Origin: Bacteroides cutis
GTDB lineage: Bacteria > Bacteroidota > Bacteroidia > Bacteroidales > Bacteroidaceae
Reading direction: 5' to 3'
DNA: 64,000 nucleotides
Assembly (NCBI RefSeq): GCF_900241005.1
Contig: NZ_OEST01000003.1
Span: 493,397 to 557,396 of the forward strand
This document shows, in pieces, positions 35,922 to 43,085 of the stretch (positions within the stretch are counted from its first letter, which is position 1; the number at the start of each line of letters is the position of its first letter). Made by a program: the position numbers and the translations under genes. The notes under the pieces were generated by a model. That model was not told where the DNA came from and made no database searches. It was given only the letters and a program-made list of their open reading frames with translations.

Positions 35922-35965
35922 TATTTTCCAATGGAAATTATTATATATTGGAAAATATTGTTTCC
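35922..35965 (+). promoter_or_regulatory. Candidate operator of the oxidoreductase-MarR operon
   Basis: A perfect 11-bp inverted repeat, TATTTTCCAAT at 35922-35932 and ATTGGAAAATA at 35947-35957, lies just ahead of the gene. TTTCC and GGAAA half-sites recur at 35925, 35933, 35950 and 35961. The MarR-type gene at the end of the operon is the obvious candidate to bind here. That is inferred. Confidence 0.55.
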
Positions 35966-35995
35966 TTTGTATCATCAAATTTAAAACAAAGAAGT

Positions 35996-38431
35996 ATGAA
36001 ATATGTAATTATTGGTGGTGTGGCAGGTGGTGCAACGGCTGCTGCCCGATTAAGAAGAGCGGATGAGCAGGCTGAAATCCTTTTATTAGAAAAGGGGAGG
36101 TACATTTCTTATGCCAATTGTGGTTTACCTTACTATATAGGTGGTGTTATAACCGAGCGGGAAAAATTGTTGGTACAAACCCCTGAATCCTTTGGCAAAC
36201 GTTTTCGTATTGATGTACGTGTACAGAACGAAGTAATTGCTATTCATCCGGAAAACAGAACTTTGGTTATTCGTAAGTCCGACGGACAAGAATATGAAGA
36301 GACTTATGATAAGCTTTTGCTTTCTCCGGGTGCCAATCCTGTGAAACCTCCTTTAGAAGGTATTGATTCCGAGGGTATTTTTACTCTTCGTAATGTAGAA
36401 GATACCGATCATATCAAGGCTTATATCACAAACAAGCAAGTAAAACGTGCTGTAGTGGTAGGTGCAGGTTTTATCGGATTGGAAATGGCTGAAAACCTGC
36501 ACCATGCCGGTGTTACCGTCTCTGTCGTCGAAATGGGAAATCAGGTCATGGCGCCTATCGATTTTTCCATGGCCACCTATATCCATCAGCATTTGACGCA
36601 AAAAGGCGTTTCCCTTTATCTGGAAGAAGGTGTCACACACTTCGAGCGTACAGAAAAAGGAATAACTGTTTTCCTGAAAAGTGGCAAGACAATTCCTGCC
36701 GATATGGTATTACTCTCTATCGGTGTACGTCCGGCGACGGCATTAGCGCAACAAGCCGGTTTGAAACTCGGTGAAACAGGCGGAATTTGGGTAGACGAAC
36801 ATTTGGAAACCTCTGTAAAGGATATCTATGCCGTAGGTGATGCCATTGAATACCCTCATCCGTTGACCGGAAAACCATGGCTCAATTATCTGGCCAACCC
36901 CGCTAACCGTCAGGGGCGTATTGTTGCCGATAACATGGCATTCGGTAATACTGTTTCATACGAAGGTGCTGTTGGGACCTCCATTGCTAAAGTTTTTGAT
37001 ATGACTGTGGCATCAACGGGACTTGCCGCCAAGCGGCTCAAGCAATGGGGGATGGAATATCAAAGTTCTGTCACTCATTCTGCCGCTCATGCCGGTTACT
37101 ATCCCGATGCGTTACCATTGACATTGAAACTTACTTTCCATCCCAAAACCGGTAAAATCTATGGTGCGCAATGTGTAGGATACGATGGGGTTGATAAGCG
37201 TATTGACCAGATTGCCATGCTCATCAAACATGGTGGAACAGTTTATGATCTGATGGAAACGGAACATGCCTATGCACCTCCTTTCTCATCTGCCAAGGAT
37301 CCTATTGCCATTGCCGGATATGTAGCTTCTAATATAATCAGTGGTGCCATGCCTGTTATCTCCTGGCGCGAACTGGTAGCAAAAAAGAATGAAGTGATGT
37401 TGATCGATACCCGTACTCCTGAGGAGTTCTCATTCGGTACAATTCCAGGGGCGATCAATATTCCCCTGGACGAGATGCGTGAACACCTATCGGAAATACC
37501 TGCAGATAGACCGGTTGTATTGTTTTGCGCTGTCGGTTTGCGTGGCTATCTGGCACAACGGATTTTGATTGGACGAGGCTATAAAAACACTCTGAATTTG
37601 ATTGGTGGTTATAAAACCTATTCCACAGCAGTGGCACCGGTGGAGACAGTTGAGGTTTCTCCTGTTTCTATGCCGAAAATTCCGAATAACTCCACTAAAG
37701 AACCGTTGAAGATTAATGCATGTGGCCTGCAATGTCCGGGTCCCATTATGCAGGTGAAAAAGGCAATGGACTCTATATCTGTAGGAGAACGTGTGGAAAT
37801 TGTTGCAACCGATGCCGGTTTTGCCCGTGATGCTTCTGCTTGGTGTGATACCACCGGAAATAAGCTGATAGAGAAATATGAGGAAAAAGGACGTTACACG
37901 GTGTTGCTCGAAAAAGGAGATAGCTCTTGTGTCTGTTCATCCGGTATGCCTTCTGCAGGAGGACGGGGAAAAACGTTGATTTTGTTCAGTGACGATTTGG
38001 ATAAAGCATTGGCAACTTTTGTACTTGCCAACGGTGCAGCCGCAACGGGACAGAAAGTCACGGTCTTTTTCACATTTTGGGGATTGAATGTGTTGAAAAA
38101 AGTACAGAAACCCAAAGTAGCGAAAGATTTTTTTGGAAAGATGTTCGGTATGATGCTTCCGTCGAGTTCTCTGAAGTTGAAACTGTCGCAGATGAATATG
38201 TTCGGCATGGGTAGCCGGATGATGCGTTTCCTGATGAAAAGGAAAGGTATAGATTCTTTGGAAGCGTTACGTTCACAGGCATTGGCTCAAGGGGTAGAAT
38301 TTATAGCATGTCAAATGTCTATGGATATGATGGGCATCCGGCGCGAAGAGCTCCTTGATGATGTTACTATCGGTGGGGTAGCTACCTATATGGAACGTGC
38401 GGACAAAGCGAACGTAAATTTATTTATATAA
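35996..38431 (+). CDS. FAD-dependent CoA-disulfide reductase-like protein fused to rhodanese, TusA and DsrE-like domains
   Basis: The protein has 811 residues from the ATG at 35996. An in-frame TTG at 35948 lies in the operator and is rejected. Domains: pyridine nucleotide-disulfide oxidoreductase (about 1-445) with IIGGVAGGATAAARL and active Cys in YANCGLPYYIGG; rhodanese (about 465-550) with Cys in LFCAVGLRG; TusA-like (about 575-645) with NACGLQCPGP; DsrE-like (about 665-811). It probably moves persulfide sulfur between thiols. It is cotranscribed with a MarR gene. Confidence 0.9.
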   Translation: MKYVIIGGVAGGATAAARLRRADEQAEILLLEKGRYISYANCGLPYYIGGVITEREKLLVQTPESFGKRFRIDVRVQNEVIAIHPENRTLVIRKSDGQEYEETYDKLLLSPGANPVKPPLEGIDSEGIFTLRNVEDTDHIKAYITNKQVKRAVVVGAGFIGLEMAENLHHAGVTVSVVEMGNQVMAPIDFSMATYIHQHLTQKGVSLYLEEGVTHFERTEKGITVFLKSGKTIPADMVLLSIGVRPATALAQQAGLKLGETGGIWVDEHLETSVKDIYAVGDAIEYPHPLTGKPWLNYLANPANRQGRIVADNMAFGNTVSYEGAVGTSIAKVFDMTVASTGLAAKRLKQWGMEYQSSVTHSAAHAGYYPDALPLTLKLTFHPKTGKIYGAQCVGYDGVDKRIDQIAMLIKHGGTVYDLMETEHAYAPPFSSAKDPIAIAGYVASNIISGAMPVISWRELVAKKNEVMLIDTRTPEEFSFGTIPGAINIPLDEMREHLSEIPADRPVVLFCAVGLRGYLAQRILIGRGYKNTLNLIGGYKTYSTAVAPVETVEVSPVSMPKIPNNSTKEPLKINACGLQCPGPIMQVKKAMDSISVGERVEIVATDAGFARDASAWCDTTGNKLIEKYEEKGRYTVLLEKGDSSCVCSSGMPSAGGRGKTLILFSDDLDKALATFVLANGAAATGQKVTVFFTFWGLNVLKKVQKPKVAKDFFGKMFGMMLPSSSLKLKLSQMNMFGMGSRMMRFLMKRKGIDSLEALRSQALAQGVEFIACQMSMDMMGIRREELLDDVTIGGVATYMERADKANVNLFI

Positions 38432-38438
38432 GAATGAT

Positions 38439-38789
38439 ATGGAAACTTTATGTAGGATACGTGATATTTATCGGGCTATTGCTGAGTTTGAAACGCAATT
38501 TATGCATAGCTATGATCTTTCGTTGAACGAGGGAATGTTACTTTGTACTTTACTCGACCATCCCAAACTGACTTCCAGTGAAATAGCGGAAGCGTTGGGC
38601 TTATCGGCATCCAATACTTCCAAAGTTATTCGTTCGGTAGAGGAAAAGAAACTGGTCGCTCGTTTAGTAGGTAAGATTGACAAGCGTCAGATGCATTTTG
38701 CGTTGACACCCGAAGGCAAGGAGCGTATTATGGCAATAAAGAGTGATACTCCTGCGATACCTCCTTTATTGCAATCCATAGTCTCTTGA
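38439..38789 (+). CDS. MarR family transcriptional regulator
   Basis: The protein has 116 residues and the winged helix of MarR proteins: LTSSEIAEALGLSASNTSKVIRSVEEKKLVARLVGKIDKRQ (read in parts). It is shorter than usual MarR (about 140) at both ends. It begins seven bases after the sulfur oxidoreductase gene, so it may repress that operon through the repeat at 35922-35965. It has no obvious sensing Cys apart from Cys5 and Cys31. Confidence 0.8.
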   Translation: METLCRIRDIYRAIAEFETQFMHSYDLSLNEGMLLCTLLDHPKLTSSEIAEALGLSASNTSKVIRSVEEKKLVARLVGKIDKRQMHFALTPEGKERIMAIKSDTPAIPPLLQSIVS

Positions 38790-38798
38790 TATCTGGGT

Positions 38799-39272
38799 TC
38801 ATTCATGGTGATAGGGCCCCCCATTCAGTATCGTCATGACGCGGTATAACTGTTCTACGAAAATGAGCCGCACCATCTGATGTGAAAACGTCATACGTGA
38901 AAGAGACATCTTCTCGTGTGCGGCTTCATATACTTTGGGGGAGAAGCCGTATGGCCCTCCAATGACGAAAACGAGCCGTTTGTTTACGGTATTCATCTTG
39001 CGCTTCATATAGTCTGCAAACTCTATGGAGCGCATTTCTTTTCCTCCCTCGTCCAGCAACACCACTACATCTCCCGGCTGAAGCGCCTTCAATATCAATT
39101 CACCTTCCTTTTCTTTCTGTACTTCCATAGAAAGGCTTTTAGTATTTTTCAGTTCAGGAATAACCTCCATCTCAAACGAAAGATATCGTTTGGTACGTTG
39201 TACATAGTCATTGATAGCTGTAATAAAGTGTTGCTCTACGGTTCGTCCTACGACGAGTAAGATCGTTTTCAT
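38799..39272 (-). CDS. rlmH: 23S rRNA pseudouridine-1915 N3-methyltransferase
   Basis: The protein has 157 residues from the ATG at 39272. A TTG at 39296 gives an unlikely eight-residue extension. It is a small SPOUT methyltransferase with the knot motifs VVLLDEGGKEMRS, FVIGGPYGFSP and LSRMTFSHQMVRLIFVEQLYRVMTILNGGPYH (read in parts). It modifies 23S rRNA helix 69. It converges on the MarR gene. Confidence 0.96.
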   Translation of the reverse strand: MKTILLVVGRTVEQHFITAINDYVQRTKRYLSFEMEVIPELKNTKSLSMEVQKEKEGELILKALQPGDVVVLLDEGGKEMRSIEFADYMKRKMNTVNKRLVFVIGGPYGFSPKVYEAAHEKMSLSRMTFSHQMVRLIFVEQLYRVMTILNGGPYHHE

Positions 39273-39366
39273 GTGATTTTGCTTATTTTTCTGCAAAAAT
39301 AGTTCTTTCTTGTGATAATTTCATTTTTAAGCATATTCAATTGCTCCATCCTATTACCGGAATGAA

Positions 39367-39487
39367 GTTAACTTATCTATGTGTAATTAGTTAACTCCTT
39401 ACTGTCTATTAAGTTAACTTGATAGTATTTATTAAGTTAACTTCCTTACACTTATTAAGTTAACTTCCTTCCCGTAATGATGTTAAC
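39367..39487. repeat. Six GTTAAC palindromes at exact 23-bp steps (iteron-like array)
   Basis: GTTAAC begins at 39367, 39390, 39413, 39436, 39459 and 39482, each 23 bases apart. Around it the unit is roughly TTAAGTTAACTTCCTTA. The last copy overlaps the stop codon of the leftward DUF4373 gene. Equal phasing of just over two helical turns suggests binding of a protein along one face, as in replication iterons. Confidence 0.85.
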
Positions 39488-40373
39488 TTCCCGTTTTCTT
39501 CCTTTCCTTCACGAGTGCCGATACCATGTATTTCCCTTTGGCAATCACTTCTCCCCATCTTGTGGAGTGTATCACCTGCCATACATACCCTCTCAGCCTT
39601 CCGTAATCAGACAGCCTGAGTATTGCATTAACCTCTTCCGGGTTGGTAATACGCATTTGCTGCAGAGTGAACATCAGCCCGTCATAGTTATGGGTCTGCC
39701 TGTTGTATGCATATCCCGGCGGTGTCAGGAAAGGACTCCCTGCAGGACTTCCTCCTTCCCTGACTGCTATGCTTTCCTCTACTTTACTTTGCTTTACTTT
39801 ATTTTGTCCCGGATTGTCTTCATTTGCGGGTGTATTGTCTTCATGCTGCATGCAATTTTTCTGATTTTGCGCGCATCCGTTTCCTTTTCCCTGTTTATTC
39901 CCCCCTCCGGTCTGCTTGTTTTCTTCTCCCGTTTGGTTGCCTTCCTTTTCGGTCTTGGCGTTATTATCCTCCCCTTTATCTCCGTTGTCCTTTTCAACCA
40001 GCAGATAGGGTAGGGAACCCGTCTCCCTTTTCCTCCGCTTGGTGGCCTCCATCCATATCTTCTGTATCCCCGCCGAAGTCAGTACATGCTGTTCCTCATA
40101 GCATTCCCTGTCGAAGAACCCTTTCTCCACCAGGATATTTACAATACTCCCCATGCGTTTTTCCTCAATCCCCGTCTTATGTGAGAAGAGCGTGCATTGC
40201 TCTTCCCCCCACGGGAGGTAATATCCCTTTTCCTTGTACATCTTGCACAGCAGCTTCATCACCGCTGCTTCCCCCTCGAGCCCGTATTTGGCTTCCACCA
40301 ACTCGATGGGGCCGTCCTCAAAGAAATTCACATTCAACGGGAAATACATGATTCCCCCATAATTCATTGCCAT
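39483..40373 (-). CDS. DUF4373 / Lin1244-Lin1753-like protein
   Basis: The protein has 296 residues. Residues about 7-110 (YFPLNVNFFEDGPIELVEAKYG, then VVMKLLCKMYKEKGYYL-like text) match the Lin1244/Lin1753 N-terminal domain, found in phage and mobile proteins and similar in plan to replication initiators of the DnaD type. A Gln/Asn/Lys/Glu-rich linker (about 130-195) leads to a C-terminal helical part (about 215-296). Genes of this family often lie beside Bacteroides capsule loci. The 23-bp repeat array lies at its 3' end. Confidence 0.75.
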   Translation of the reverse strand: MAMNYGGIMYFPLNVNFFEDGPIELVEAKYGLEGEAAVMKLLCKMYKEKGYYLPWGEEQCTLFSHKTGIEEKRMGSIVNILVEKGFFDRECYEEQHVLTSAGIQKIWMEATKRRKRETGSLPYLLVEKDNGDKGEDNNAKTEKEGNQTGEENKQTGGGNKQGKGNGCAQNQKNCMQHEDNTPANEDNPGQNKVKQSKVEESIAVREGGSPAGSPFLTPPGYAYNRQTHNYDGLMFTLQQMRITNPEEVNAILRLSDYGRLRGYVWQVIHSTRWGEVIAKGKYMVSALVKERKKTGS

Positions 40374-40438
40374 ACTTCAACTCTTTATTTTTTGTTTTCC
40401 ATTCTATAATCCGGTCCGTTACTTTCGTCTTTCCATTT

Positions 40439-40789
40439 TCAACCGGCTACCTGTCTCCACTCCAGGAAGTTCTCTATCAGGAAGCTCCTCCATGCCTGCA
40501 AGTCTATGTCCCAGTATACCACCGTTCCCGTCACGTTCAGTATGTCATACTCTTTCCTGAACGCTTCCCTGTAGGGCAGCAGCGTCGCCTTCACCAACTT
40601 GAACGTGCCGTCCTGCCTGTGGTACGCCACCAACGCGCACCCGTATTGCATGTAGTCGATGAGTTCCTCGACCCTCTGCACCATCCATCCCGCACAGTTC
40701 TCCGTGTATCCCTTTTCCGTCATGATACGTATTTTCCAGAGTTTTCTCTTTGCCCCGTGAAGTGAGGCTTTCTTTTTACTCATTGCCAT
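40439..40789 (-). CDS. Small SH3-fold protein (DUF2693-like)
   Basis: The protein has 116 residues with a basic start (SKKKASLHGAKRKLWKIR). The part GTFKLVKATLLPYREAFRKEYDI and the end TGTVVYWDIDLQAWRSFLIENFLEW resemble the SH3-like DUF2693 family of Bacteroidales. The role is unknown. It lies 65 bases ahead of the DUF4373 gene on the same strand, and a terminator separates it from the next gene upstream. Confidence 0.6.
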   Translation of the reverse strand: MAMSKKKASLHGAKRKLWKIRIMTEKGYTENCAGWMVQRVEELIDYMQYGCALVAYHRQDGTFKLVKATLLPYREAFRKEYDILNVTGTVVYWDIDLQAWRSFLIENFLEWRQVAG

Positions 40790-40857
40790 TCTCTCAATTT
40801 TTAGTTGTTTATAAATCGGTCAATTAATACTTGTTTAACAGGTGTTTGGCAGTACAC

Positions 40858-40901
40858 AAAAAAAGATGCCGCCTTGTTTTGGAAGAAGCGGCATCTTTTC
40901 T
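40858..40901. terminator. Bidirectional terminator
   Basis: AGATGCCGC at 40864-40872 pairs with GCGGCATCT at 40888-40896. Seven A stand before it and four T after it, so it works best leftward. It would stop transcription coming from the small gene at 41000-41378. Confidence 0.88.
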
Positions 40902-40999
40902 TGGTTTGGCCTTATCCCTGCAACAGTGCTGCAAAGATACGTCCCTTTCGTGACAGGTTGTCCACCGATATTTACGGGCGGTTCTATAGGTTGTTTTTG

Positions 41000-41378
41000 T
41001 TATTTCTTTTTATTGTTTTCCTTTGGTTTCTTACCGGTTTTTTCCCGCAGTAATTCCTTCCTTATTTCCGTGATGTCCTGCTTTATGGTGTTGTACGACA
41101 AGGGTTTCCCGTTCCTGGTTTCCAGAATTTTCAATCCGGTGAGGAACCTGCATAGCGTTGCCGTCCCATAACTTGGGTCCACTCCCATGTCCCCCGCAAG
41201 GAATGAGGCCAGGAATTCCCTCTCTATCCTCGTCCGTTCTCCGCATACTCCTGTGATATTCCCTCCCGGTGTGGGTCCGGGTCTTGCGCTAACTTTTTGT
41301 TTGACAGTTCCATTACTCTTGTTCTTTTTGTTTACAGCCGTTTTTTTTACTTGCTGTTTTCTTGATTTTCTGTTTCAT
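41000..41378 (-). pseudogene. Small basic protein gene interrupted at an A8 tract
   Basis: An ATG at 41378 opens a frame that ends after 21 codons. An A8 tract (T8 at 41341-41348 on the plus strand) follows codon 10. If one A is skipped, the frame runs on to the stop at 41000 with about 126 residues, including IEREFLASFLAGDMGVDPSYGTATLCRFLTG (read in parts) and LSYNTIKQDITEIRKELL. An internal ATG at 41188 could give 62 residues. It may be a broken gene, a slippage switch or a sequence error. No family is recognised. Confidence 0.6.
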
Positions 41379-41536
41379 TTTTAAAGTCTTTATGCCGGTA
41401 TTTACCGTTGGATAAAGTGTCATTAATAACGAAATTACGGCTAATGGCCGGAATACGCAACAAAAGGGGGATTGTTTTATTGTAAAAATCTTGTAAGATG
41501 TTGTATTATAGGATGGTATGTGCTAAATGCAGGGGT

Positions 41537-41557
41537 GTCTTTTAAACGTTCATTTAA
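41537..41557 (+). repeat. Left inverted repeat of the invertible promoter segment
   Basis: Its reverse complement reads TTAAATGAACGTTTAAAAG followed by AC and matches the right copy at 41744-41764 in 19 of 21 positions. The core TTAAATGAACGNTTAAAA is the likely crossover site for an invertase. Confidence 0.8.
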
Positions 41558-41563
41558 TGTCCA

Positions 41564-41595
41564 CAAAGATACGGGGTATTTCCGAACTGTGCAAA
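41564..41595 (-). promoter_or_regulatory. Promoter inside the invertible segment, facing left
   Basis: On the minus strand TTTG (41595-41592), 20 bases, then TATCTTTG (41571-41564) form a textbook Bacteroides promoter. It points away from upxY and toward the gene group at 39.5-41.4 kb. No good rightward promoter is seen between the repeats, so the capsule operon is drawn OFF. Confidence 0.8.
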
Positions 41596-41743
41596 ATGTT
41601 TAATAAAAATATTTTTATCGCAATTAATATTTCGTTGTAAATGATTGATATATAACAATATATGTATCTAAAAATATTCTCCCCGGTTTCCATTTCTTTA
41701 TCAGTTTTTTTTCTCTCTTTTTATTGAAATATCCTGACGTTTT

Positions 41744-41764
41744 TTAAATGAACGATTAAAAAAC
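41744..41764 (+). repeat. Right inverted repeat of the invertible promoter segment
   Basis: TTAAATGAACGATTAAAA plus AAC is the inverted partner of the left copy. The 186 bases between the two repeats would be inverted. Phase-variable promoters of Bacteroides capsules have this size and layout. Confidence 0.8.
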
Positions 41765-41836
41765 GTTTTTCCGTTCCAACTCGTTTGTTTACAGTAATTT
41801 ACCCATGTGGTAATGTACAGTTACAGAAACTCAGTT

Positions 41837-41867
41837 GGCAAGAGGGGCTCAATACTTGCCGTATTTT
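41837..41867 (+). terminator. Leader hairpin ahead of upxY (possible attenuator)
   Basis: GGCAAG (41837-41842) pairs with CTTGCC (41855-41860), followed by GTATTTT. It lies in the untranslated leader about 100 bases before upxY. UpxY proteins prevent early termination in such leaders, so this may be the stop point. The stem is short. Confidence 0.4.
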
Positions 41868-41967
41868 ACATAAAGTGCCCGCAAGTGATTGAAATTCAAG
41901 CTTATGCAAGTGTTTCAAAGCCCCAGGAGAATACCCTTTTCTGAAATAATCCGTATTGGTCATTATA

Positions 41968-42504
41968 ATGGACGCAGATAAAGAGACCGCACTATGGTAT
42001 GCCATGCGTGCCACCTACCGCCGTGAGTTGGACGCCGTTCGCCTGCTCGAGAAGGAACATTTGGGATGTTTTGTTCCTATGCAATATAAGGTATGTATCA
42101 AGAAAGGTAAGAAAATCCGTGTACTAGTGCCCGTCATCCACAATCTTCTTTTTGTGCATGCTCGCCCTTCCGATTTGAAGCGTGTCAAGTCCCAGGTAGC
42201 ATACCTGCAATATATCACCGACACCCGCAGTGGTCAGAAAATTATCGTTCCCGATGTCCAGATGCAACGTTTTATTGCAGTGGCCGGCACTTACAATGAT
42301 CATTTATTATACTTTCAGCCTGAAGAGTTGAATTTATCCAAAGGGACACGGGTTCGTATCACTGGGGGAGATTTTGCGGGACAGGAAGGAATTTATGTGA
42401 AAGTGCGTGGCGCTCGTGATCGTCGTGTGGTCATTGCAATACAAGGTGTCATTGCCGTTGCCATGGCCACTGTCCATCCCGACCTGATAGAAGTCGTGTC
42501 ATGA
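41968..42504 (+). CDS. upxY: UpxY family capsule antiterminator (NusG-like)
   Basis: The protein has 178 residues from the ATG at 41968. A TTG at 41956 gives four extra residues and is less likely. The NGN domain begins WYAMRATYRRELDAVRLLEK, and the KOW motif is GTRVRITGGDFAGQEGIYVKVRG (read in parts). In B. fragilis each UpxY lets RNA polymerase read through its own capsule operon. It is the first gene after the invertible promoter and is followed by upxZ, the standard arrangement. Confidence 0.92.
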   Translation: MDADKETALWYAMRATYRRELDAVRLLEKEHLGCFVPMQYKVCIKKGKKIRVLVPVIHNLLFVHARPSDLKRVKSQVAYLQYITDTRSGQKIIVPDVQMQRFIAVAGTYNDHLLYFQPEELNLSKGTRVRITGGDFAGQEGIYVKVRGARDRRVVIAIQGVIAVAMATVHPDLIEVVS

Positions 42505-42574
42505 CATGCATTCTACTGCGGGTCAGGTCATCCAACAAGCCGGAATTAATAAATAAACATCAATCATAAACAAT

Positions 42575-43063
42575 ATGTCTCTTTCTGAAGAAACACTTAC
42601 GCTTCAGCGTGCCGCGCACGATCTGATGTATTTGGGTATGGACGGCAGTCCCGTCTACAGCGATGACCTTTCCCGTCGTAACGGTGAGGTTTATCGCCTG
42701 ACCACCTCTTTGTACAATTCCGTATTCCAAGGTTCCACTGTCGAGGAACAGGCTAATGTCTGTCTCGCCCTTCTGATGGGCTACAACGCTTCCTTCATCG
42801 ACCATGGTGAAAAGCAGGGACATGTCCAGGCAGTCCTGAACCGTTGTTGGGACCTTCTTGAGGCTCTTCCCGCTTCACTCTTGAAACTCCGTCTTCTCAC
42901 CGCCTGTTATGGTGAGGTCTATGATGAGCCCTTGGCCGATGAAGCCCGTAAAATCATTGCCGGTTGGGATGGGAAATCACTCACTCCCGAACAGCAGGAA
43001 GCTGTTGAGGAATTTCAGAATGTGGTGGATAATCCTTATCCGTGGGAATATGTTGACGAATAG
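42575..43063 (+). CDS. upxZ: UpxZ family capsule regulator
   Basis: The protein has 162 residues, helical, with the start [30 protein letters not shown] (read in parts) and the end [14 protein letters not shown], as in UpxZ proteins. In B. fragilis UpxZ blocks the UpxY proteins of other capsule loci, so that one capsule dominates. It lies between upxY and the first sugar gene. Confidence 0.88.
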   Translation: MSLSEETLTLQRAAHDLMYLGMDGSPVYSDDLSRRNGEVYRLTTSLYNSVFQGSTVEEQANVCLALLMGYNASFIDHGEKQGHVQAVLNRCWDLLEALPASLLKLRLLTACYGEVYDEPLADEARKIIAGWDGKSLTPEQQEAVEEFQNVVDNPYPWEYVDE

Positions 43064-43085
43064 GAAAATGCAATTTAGCAACAAT

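Larger units (their letters stand above)
41379..41967. other. Capsule control region
   Basis: A non-coding stretch of about 590 bases, mostly AT-rich. It holds, left to right, upstream sequence of the leftward small gene, the left inverted repeat (41537-41557), a leftward promoter, an AT-rich centre, the right inverted repeat (41744-41764), and a leader of about 200 bases with a hairpin before upxY. Confidence 0.8.

Noticed and set aside
39367..39487. Regular repeat array read as a CRISPR
   Set aside because: The repeated core is only six to ten bases, palindromic, with a 23-base period and no cas genes nearby. It fits iterons, not a CRISPR array.
39477..40351. Long open frames on the plus strand opposite the DUF4373 gene (178 and 175 codons)
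   Set aside because: They are rich in Ser, Pro, Phe and Cys, show no family pattern, and lie opposite a convincing gene; they arise from the Lys/Gln-rich codons on the other strand.
42909..43085. Extended N-terminus of GDP-mannose dehydratase
   Set aside because: The extension reads through the upxZ gene in another frame and has no dehydratase similarity. The Rossmann motif begins right after the ATG at 43086.
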